Source: a virus. From it: a stretch of 26,054 nt of DNA. Shown in pieces: positions 20,749-26,054 of the stretch. The notes below the pieces were generated by a model. It ran no database searches and was not told the DNA's origin. It worked only from the letters and a program-made list of their open reading frames with translations. Positions within the stretch are counted from its first letter, which is position 1. The number at the start of each line of letters is the position of its first letter. The stretch covers positions 1 to 26,054 of IMG/VR virus record IMGVR_UViG_3300005589_000094, one strand, 5' to 3'. Position numbers and translations under genes: made by a program.

Positions 20749-23700
20749 ATGGCAAGAATACCATTATCACAACGACTACAATCAAATACAGGTAGACAGC
20801 CATTATCTCAAAGACTACGACAACCATCTACAAGACCTAGTGTACAAGATCCACTAGGTCTTGGTCGTAGAGAAATGGATTTTGGTTTAGGTCCAAGTAT
20901 AGACAGAGCTGTAGACAGAACAACACAACAAAGAGAACAAGAGCGCAGAAGCGAAATAGACGCGTTAAGTTTTAGAGCTTTACCACAAGTACCAGAGCGT
21001 AAGCCTTTAACTATGCCTGAAGATGATGGTTTAACAGAATCACGTTTGCTTTTACAACGTAAAGAACAACGACAAGAACGGAAAGAAGTAGAGTCTGATC
21101 GAGTAAAGAAAGCTAGAGAAAACATTGAAAGGCTACAACCACTAGTAAAGCAAGCATCGGAAAGGGGTGACTTTGAAGAAGCTAAAAGACTAATGGGCGA
21201 GCAAGCAGCGAATAGAGAAATTGCACAAGCAAGAGAAACTGGTATATTCAGCGCGTTGTCTCTTGGTACTATAGGTCAACCTAGGGGAGAACAAGCTCGA
21301 GCCGCTAGAACTGAAGCGGAACAATCAAGAGAATTTAGGACTGGTGAATTATTGGGTAGTGCGGCGCTTCAAACTGGTCTGTATACAGGTGTAGCCCCTA
21401 TACTTCGTGGTACTCAAATCGGTCAAAGAATACTAGGTGGTGCTAGTGCATCAGCTGGTAGACAAATAGCTGGACAACAAGCTGCAGATTTATTCGTTGA
21501 TACTGTACTGCAAACTCCACAAGAGGTTATTAGAGGTATTCAAGAAGACCAAACAATAGGCGAACAAGCGACCAACTTCTTAGTTAACCGTTCTATTGAC
21601 GTATTACTAAACGCTGCTATTGGTGGAGCAACAGGTGACTTCAAAAGAGCATTCCAAGGCGAAGAAGTACAGCAAGCACTAAAACAAGCAGATATTAATC
21701 CACAAGAAGTTATTAAAGCTGTGGATAATGGGGACAACGCACTACTACAAGAGTTTAGAACTAAGCTACAAAGTGTAGAAACACCTGTAACCAAAGAAGC
21801 TGTTACACCTGATTTTGTGGCTAGACCAGACACGCCAGATTTAGGTCCTAGACAACCATTGTCAGAACGTGTTAGTTTAGCTCAAGAACCAGTTAGACCT
21901 GTAGAACCAGGAGCAAGACAACCATTCACAGAACGAATAGGCCAAGAACAGACCAAACAACAGTTAAATAGTATTGTAGAAGAAGCACCAGGTGTTACAA
22001 CTAACTCTAAAGCTGTTAACTCAGTGTTAGAAACTCCTAAAGTTGGCGTGAGTGATGCTAGTTTTGTAGAAACAGTTAAAACTTCTGATATGACAAGTCC
22101 TGAGTTAAAGAAAGAGTTAAAAAGACTAGAACTTGATACAACGTCAAATGAAGCTAGAGATTTAGTGGCACAAAGAGTTTTAACTGATAACTTTGAAAAC
22201 TCGGTAACTTTACTTAAAGAAGGGGATCAATTTAGTTCTGCAATAGAGCCATTCATGGGTAAAAGGGTTATTAAACAGCTAGAAGACCAAGGCCGTTATG
22301 ATGATGCTGTCAATATTATAGAAAAAATGGCAGAAAAGTATCGTAGAGCTGGCCAAGATGTGCAATCTGCTTCAGTATGGGCCTTGACTACACCAGAAGG
22401 CGTACAAAAATGGGCCACTAAAACCTTGAAAGAAGCAAATGTTGACTTTGATAGAAAATTAATTGCTGACATTGGTGATAATTTAAGAACTGTGCAAGAT
22501 ATGTCACCGGAGGAACTAGGCCAATTTGTAGCTGCTCAGATTGGGAAGCGTACTAAACCTGATGATTTGTTAGGTCTTTATAGTATGGATGAATTAAAAG
22601 CACTTAACACCAACATAGCAATGAGGAAAGTTATTGACAAAATACCTATTCTTAAAGCTAAAAAGCTTTCTTCTGTACAAGCTATGTCACATTTACTTAA
22701 TGCTAGGACTTTTTCAAGGAATATAGTTGGTAATACGGCGTCAATATTAGCAGAGCAAGTATCACAAGTAGCAGCACAACCTGCAGACTTATTACTTAGT
22801 GCGTTTAGTAAGAATAAATCTGTAGCAGCAACTACACCAAATACGTTAAAGCAACTTGCTAACGGTTGGGAACAAGGGAGACGTTCATTCTTAGAAATCA
22901 AAGCCGGAGCCAATAGAGTACCACAAGGTAAATATGATTTACTAGCTGGTTCTTCTTTTAAATCTAAAGTTGGTAAAGCTGGTGAGAAAGTATTGGCGTG
23001 GTCATTACAAACACCTGATGAATTTTTCAAAGGTTACAGCCAAGCTCATAGCTTATACAACCAATTACAAGCTAGGTTAGGAAAACAGGTTAAGGATTGG
23101 GACTTTAATAAAGTTATGCAAGAAGCGACAGAACAAGAAATTAAAACGGCAGCAGACGAAGCAAAGTTTGCAACGTTCCAAAATGATTCACACTTAGCTA
23201 ACGTTCTTTCAAGAGGTAAAAAGTTCCTTAATGAAGCTACTGCTAAGTTGCCCGGAACTGTGTTTACAGAAGACTTCGGTTTAGGTGATTTAATTCTAAA
23301 GTACACTAGAGTGCCGGGTAACATTATGACTCGTGGGTTTGAATATTCACCACTTGGATATTTAAAGTTTATGAAAGACATGGGTTCCTTGACAGGAAAA
23401 GAGCTTACACCAGAATTGCAAAGACAGATAGCTATGACATTCGGTAGAGCCACAACAGGCACAGGTTTGCTTTCTTTAGGTGCAGTGTTGTATAATAAAG
23501 GTGTGATAAGTGGAGAAACAACATCAAGAGACTTTGACCAAGGGGCGTTTGATCGCGCTGAAGGACTAGGTAACTATAAAGTAAACATGGACGCGTTAGG
23601 TCGAATGATTAGAGGTGAGGACACAACAGCACAATCCGGGGATGAAATAGTTAACTATAACTGGCTACAGCCTGTTACTACTCCTATAGCTGTAGGCGCT

Positions 23701-24438
23701 CAATTAGCCGAAAAAGGTCTTCCTATGAATGCTGATGCATTATCAGACTTGACGGTTAATACATTTGAGCAAGCAATTGATTTGCCTTCGATGTACACTA
23801 TCAACAAAATGTTTTATGAAATGATGAAGTCAGATTCAACGCCGTACTCAGTGGCAGCTATTCCAGTACAAGAAGCTTTACCGGGCTTTGTACCTTCTAT
23901 AGTTAGACAAACAGCGCAAACTCTTGACCCAGTAGTAAGGGACCCAAGAGGTGGAGCCACAGTACCTGTTTTAGAACAACTTGGAGAAGTTGGTGGTAAA
24001 ATCCAAGCTAACATACCCGGACTTTCTCAACAGCTACCAGCTAAAATTGATCCATTAGGTCAAGAAATGAAAAGGGCCGAGGGACCTATTGCTAACTTAT
24101 TAAGCCCAGCGACACAAACAACATTTAAACCAACAGAGTTTGGAGAACAACTTAGAAAGATTTCTGAGTTAAGTGGTGAAACGTCAGTATTCCCAGATAG
24201 GAAACCGCCTAATGTAATTACATTTAGAGGTAATAAATTAGAACTAACACAAGACGAAAAACAACAATGGCAGAGAACAGAAGGTCAAGTGGTTAATGAA
24301 TTATTCTCTGAGTTTTTAAAAGGCAAACAAGTAGAAAATGAAGCTAAAGCTATTCAACTTTCTAAAGTGTTAAATGACTTGAAGAAAAGAGCTGGCGAAC
24401 GAGCTAAACAAGAGTTATTACAAGGGAGGTTTCAATGA
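20749..24438 (+). CDS. Giant multidomain internal virion protein (ejection/polyvalent type), probable
   Basis: This 1229-residue protein starts at ATG 20749 (an ATG three bases upstream is too near the TAGGAGG site). Residues 1-150 are a charged, disordered Arg/Gln/Glu region with two IPLSQRL/RQPLSQRL motifs. At about 200-290 two long Ala/Gly-rich amphipathic or membrane-like stretches occur (ELLGSAALQTGLYTGVAPIL, then IAGQQAADLFVDTV). A second pair of related motifs lies at 368-375 and 390-397. Around 655-690, a segment RTFSRNIVGNTASILAEQVS recalls the 'xxRNxxGN' motif of large polyvalent phage proteins. The rest is helical with Pro/Gly-rich linkers. No protease or lysozyme motif is visible. 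Ejection into the cell with the DNA is inferred. Confidence 0.65.
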   Translation: MARIPLSQRLQSNTGRQPLSQRLRQPSTRPSVQDPLGLGRREMDFGLGPSIDRAVDRTTQQREQERRSEIDALSFRALPQVPERKPLTMPEDDGLTESRLLLQRKEQRQERKEVESDRVKKARENIERLQPLVKQASERGDFEEAKRLMGEQAANREIAQARETGIFSALSLGTIGQPRGEQARAARTEAEQSREFRTGELLGSAALQTGLYTGVAPILRGTQIGQRILGGASASAGRQIAGQQAADLFVDTVLQTPQEVIRGIQEDQTIGEQATNFLVNRSIDVLLNAAIGGATGDFKRAFQGEEVQQALKQADINPQEVIKAVDNGDNALLQEFRTKLQSVETPVTKEAVTPDFVARPDTPDLGPRQPLSERVSLAQEPVRPVEPGARQPFTERIGQEQTKQQLNSIVEEAPGVTTNSKAVNSVLETPKVGVSDASFVETVKTSDMTSPELKKELKRLELDTTSNEARDLVAQRVLTDNFENSVTLLKEGDQFSSAIEPFMGKRVIKQLEDQGRYDDAVNIIEKMAEKYRRAGQDVQSASVWALTTPEGVQKWATKTLKEANVDFDRKLIADIGDNLRTVQDMSPEELGQFVAAQIGKRTKPDDLLGLYSMDELKALNTNIAMRKVIDKIPILKAKKLSSVQAMSHLLNARTFSRNIVGNTASILAEQVSQVAAQPADLLLSAFSKNKSVAATTPNTLKQLANGWEQGRRSFLEIKAGANRVPQGKYDLLAGSSFKSKVGKAGEKVLAWSLQTPDEFFKGYSQAHSLYNQLQARLGKQVKDWDFNKVMQEATEQEIKTAADEAKFATFQNDSHLANVLSRGKKFLNEATAKLPGTVFTEDFGLGDLILKYTRVPGNIMTRGFEYSPLGYLKFMKDMGSLTGKELTPELQRQIAMTFGRATTGTGLLSLGAVLYNKGVISGETTSRDFDQGAFDRAEGLGNYKVNMDALGRMIRGEDTTAQSGDEIVNYNWLQPVTTPIAVGAQLAEKGLPMNADALSDLTVNTFEQAIDLPSMYTINKMFYEMMKSDSTPYSVAAIPVQEALPGFVPSIVRQTAQTLDPVVRDPRGGATVPVLEQLGEVGGKIQANIPGLSQQLPAKIDPLGQEMKRAEGPIANLLSPATQTTFKPTEFGEQLRKISELSGETSVFPDRKPPNVITFRGNKLELTQDEKQQWQRTEGQVVNELFSEFLKGKQVENEAKAIQLSKVLNDLKKRAGERAKQELLQGRFQ

Positions 24439-24548
24439 TTAATGCTGTATGGATAATAACGACAGTGTTTTCAATCTTAGTAATATGCACAGCGCTAGAA
24501 AAACTATACAAGTGGGGTAAATTCCATGTCAGAAAAAGATTGCAGTAA
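24435..24548 (+). CDS. 37-residue single-span membrane protein in the lysis region
   Basis: ATG 24435 overlaps the stop of the giant gene (ATGA) after GGGAGG, and encodes MINAVWIITTVFSILVICTA followed by a basic tail (KLYKWGKFHVRKRLQ). One hydrophobic helix and a Lys/Arg-rich cytoplasmic tail make it a candidate antiholin, small holin or holin partner. Its last 23 bases overlap the start of the XhlA-like gene in another frame, so expression is linked to the lysis genes. Function is inferred from position only. Confidence 0.65.
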   Translation: MINAVWIITTVFSILVICTALEKLYKWGKFHVRKRLQ

Positions 24549-24756
24549 TTGTCCAGAGGTGCATAAGCTAGATAAGCGAGTGTCGATACTAGAGGAAAGA
24601 ACGTCCACGATGAAAGAAGACATACAAGAGTTGAAAGATGGCATTAATAAAATCGTTGCTAGGCTTGACTCTAACGGTCAAAAAAACAATGGTTTGTTAG
24701 TTGGTATCATAGTATCAATAGGACTAACTGTATTTGGCTTAGTAGTAGGTGGGTAA
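24526..24756 (+). CDS. xhlA: XhlA-like holin-associated membrane protein
   Basis: This 76-residue protein has the typical XhlA layout: a charged amphipathic coiled coil (residues about 12-48, KLDKRVSILEERTSTMKEDI) followed by one C-terminal transmembrane helix (about 57-75). XhlA-family proteins (Bacillus PBSX type) work with a holin in making the membrane permissive to endolysin during lysis. A pair of Cys lies near the N-terminus (C6 and C9). The gene begins inside the preceding small membrane gene and is followed immediately by a membrane-anchored protein and the lytic enzyme. I expect it to be the holin or its partner here; a separate two-helix holin was not identified in the window. Confidence 0.85.
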   Translation: MSEKDCSNCPEVHKLDKRVSILEERTSTMKEDIQELKDGINKIVARLDSNGQKNNGLLVGIIVSIGLTVFGLVVGG

Positions 24757-24757
24757 T

Positions 24758-25015
24758 ATGAAGAGAAGGGATATTGTAATTATAACTGCTATATCCCTGT
24801 CTCTATTACTTATTATAATTAGTTTGGTATATAAACCTAGCATACATGAAGCTGATTATTTTGAATTAATAAGTATACACGAGATAGGTGATATAAAAGC
24901 GACAAAGATACTTGATTATTTAGAATCTAACCCAGGCGCCGAAATGGCTGAATTAGTTTTAGTTAATGGGATAGGAGATAAAACAATTGAGTTATTGAAA
25001 AGGAGGTTTAGGTGA
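24758..25015 (+). CDS. Membrane-anchored helix-hairpin-helix protein (ComEA-like)
   Basis: This 85-residue protein has a short basic N-terminus (MKRRD), one hydrophobic helix (about 6-25, IVIITAISLSLLLIIISLVY) and a C-terminal double helix-hairpin-helix region. The hairpins are HEIGDIKATKIL (about 41-52) and VNGIGDKTIELL (about 69-80). The layout equals ComEA, a membrane-anchored dsDNA receptor. By the positive-inside rule the HhH domain should lie outside the membrane. ATG 24758 is preferred to GTG 24749, which lies within the AGGTGGG ribosome site. Its stop overlaps the next start (GTGA). Its presence inside a lysis cassette is unusual. DNA binding is inferred from the HhH pattern. Confidence 0.8.
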   Translation: MKRRDIVIITAISLSLLLIIISLVYKPSIHEADYFELISIHEIGDIKATKILDYLESNPGAEMAELVLVNGIGDKTIELLKRRFR

Positions 25016-25890
25016 AGCGACACATATACCTAAAGGTAGAATATGGCGAAGGTTATGACGCTGAGAAACCATATGACATAGACGTTGAGAACGGACTCAG
25101 ATTGAAGTCTAGCAAGCATTTAAACTACAGCATAGGAACTATAAGACATTGGGAGAAAAGCCGTATACGCATTGTCACAGTGCCATATATGCACCTTAAA
25201 GAATACTTATCTAAACATCATCAAGAAGTACTCATTATAAGTGCAAGCGTTGGCGATTTAAGAGGTAGCTTCTGGTTAAAGGACTACTCAAGTGAAATAT
25301 ATATGATCACATCGGCTGGTAATGAAGACTCAGAAGGTGAAACAGCACTAGCTAAAAAACCATATTGGACAGCAATAGCAGCAATTACCCCTACTATGCG
25401 ACATAAAGACTATAGTTCTTGGGGATTTGGCGCCGTTACTTACTCTGGTATTACAGGCATACCTATTGAGTACTGGGATGGTGGCGATTGGAAAGTCTCA
25501 ACAGAAGTCACAGGGGTAAAAGAGGGAACTTCGTTCTCAGTGGATCAGCACGGAGCGATGGTTTGGAATATGGCAAGTGACTTCTTTAGAAAGTTTGGTC
25601 GTGACATTACACGCAAGGAAATCACAGCAACGGTAGATAAGTATGTAACAGACATTGGCGAACTTGGTTTTGATTTAAAAACAGGTAAAGGCTATTACGA
25701 ATATAGAGAAGGAGAGTTATACATGATTCCTAAAGATTTACACACTGCTCCAGAGTGGGCGCAAGATTCATTGCAAAGAATGGTTAACGATGGAATTTTA
25801 AAAGGTGATGAAAACGGTAATATTCACCCTAACGAACCGTTAACCCTTGCTAGGTATGCTGTATTAAGAGATAGAGACTTGGGAAAGTAG
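25012..25890 (+). CDS. Degenerate subtilase (S8)-like protein with SLH repeat, upstream part of a possible endolysin fusion
   Basis: This 292-residue protein starts at GTG 25012 after AAAGGAGG. The middle matches the C-terminal half of subtilases: ITSAGNED (99-106; the oxyanion-Asn strand), YWTAIAA (118-124), SSWGFGAVTYSG (135-146) and GTSFSV (172-177), where Ser174 aligns with the catalytic serine. I see no catalytic Asp (DTG) or His (HGTHV) motif in the first 90 residues, so proteolytic activity is doubtful. Residues 241-292 form one SLH-type repeat (APEWAQDSLQRMVNDGILKG, then IHPNEPLTLARYAVL), a cell-wall anchoring module. The final codons G-GGA-AAG precede TAG and form a -1 slippery site into the amidase frame. 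Confidence 0.75.
   Translation: MKRHIYLKVEYGEGYDAEKPYDIDVENGLRLKSSKHLNYSIGTIRHWEKSRIRIVTVPYMHLKEYLSKHHQEVLIISASVGDLRGSFWLKDYSSEIYMITSAGNEDSEGETALAKKPYWTAIAAITPTMRHKDYSSWGFGAVTYSGITGIPIEYWDGGDWKVSTEVTGVKEGTSFSVDQHGAMVWNMASDFFRKFGRDITRKEITATVDKYVTDIGELGFDLKTGKGYYEYREGELYMIPKDLHTAPEWAQDSLQRMVNDGILKGDENGNIHPNEPLTLARYAVLRDRDLGK
25881..25887 (+). other. Candidate programmed -1 ribosomal frameshift site
   Basis: GGGAAAG read as G GGA AAG in the frame of the gene at 25012 has the X_XXY_YYZ form and equals the lambda gpG/gpGT slip site. The zero-frame stop TAG (25888-25890) follows directly. After a -1 shift the ribosome reads GTA GCA CCC and enters the amidase frame. A weak SD-like AAGAG (25866-25870) lies 10 bases upstream. 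Confidence 0.6.
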
Positions 25891-26054
25891 CACCCCTAGT
25901 CGGTACTGTGGCTATTGATATAGGTCATGGTACTGACACCCCAGGCAAGGGATATGGGGATTTCTCGGAACATTGGTTTAACTCTGAAGTAGCTATTAAA
26001 GTTATGGATAAGTTAGATAAGCTAGGTGTAGATTATGACTGCCTACAATCACCA
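25887..26054 (+). CDS. N-acetylmuramoyl-L-alanine amidase domain (Amidase_3), endolysin, partial
   Basis: In the -1 frame relative to the upstream gene the sequence reads VAPLVGTVAIDIGHGTDTPG, followed by GYGDFSEHWFNSEVAIKVMD. GHG carries the first zinc-ligand His (codon 25926-25928) and FSE supplies the conserved Glu, both characteristic of Amidase_3 amidases, which cut the amide bond between MurNAc and L-Ala. The domain runs off the window end. The frame is closed upstream by TAG at 25872-25874. The only start codon before GHG is GTG 25908, which has no ribosome site. Expression as a frameshift fusion to the subtilase/SLH protein is therefore likely. A sequence error that split one ORF would look the same. 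Confidence 0.8.

Noticed and set aside
22578-23030. 150-residue open frame on the minus strand inside the giant internal virion gene
   Set aside because: The plus-strand protein is continuous and sensible here. The minus-strand frame lacks a start context and has the residue bias of an antisense shadow.

Overview
The window is a stretch of a tailed double-stranded DNA bacteriophage, or an intact-looking prophage. The host is probably a low-GC Gram-positive bacterium (Bacillota, most likely Bacillales). This rests on the AT-rich composition, near-perfect AGGAGG ribosome binding sites before almost every gene, frequent GTG starts, YopX-like and XhlA-like proteins, and an SLH-type repeat in the lysis region. 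Every supported gene is on the + strand and genes abut or overlap by 1-8 bases. No stretch over 300 bases lacks a gene. I saw no tRNA, integrase, transposase or CRISPR array.

Positions 1-5263 hold a string of about 25 small accessory genes. They include a DUF3268-like zinc-finger protein, a zinc-ribbon protein, a ribbon-helix-helix repressor candidate with its own promoter, a YopX-family protein, and small helical, membrane or basic proteins. A run of genes between 2724 and 3418 carries matching sequence at the gene junctions, as if genes had been gained or lost through those boundaries. A terminator followed at once by a new promoter (4105-4150) divides this region.

Positions 5256-10880 are the packaging and capsid module: small and large terminase, a small membrane protein, portal, an acidic scaffold and the major capsid protein. 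The scaffold-capsid unit has its own near-consensus promoter with a 16-bp palindrome in its spacer (9050-9078). It ends in a strong hairpin terminator (10891-10927). Capsid genes therefore look able to be expressed separately from the rest of the late genes.

Positions 10942-19100 carry virion structural genes. The order includes a short connector-like protein (14283), a large 'stabilisation/tail hub'-like protein (14889) and a modular fibre (16788). No major tail-tube protein or tape measure is visible. Together with two large Gln/Arg-rich or multi-domain proteins (19111 and 20749) that look like ejected internal virion proteins, this points to a short-tailed (podovirus-like) particle.

Positions 24435-26054 are the lysis cassette: a 37-residue membrane peptide, an XhlA-like holin or holin-associated protein, a membrane-anchored ComEA-like helix-hairpin-helix protein, a degenerate subtilase-like protein with an SLH repeat, and an amidase_3 endolysin domain cut by the window end. 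The last two genes are in different frames. They are joined at a lambda-type slippery heptamer (G GGA AAG) directly before the upstream stop codon, so the endolysin may be made as a -1 frameshift fusion. This is the most notable feature of the window. A second possible recoding or decay event is an in-frame amber codon within a small post-fibre gene (18528-18812).
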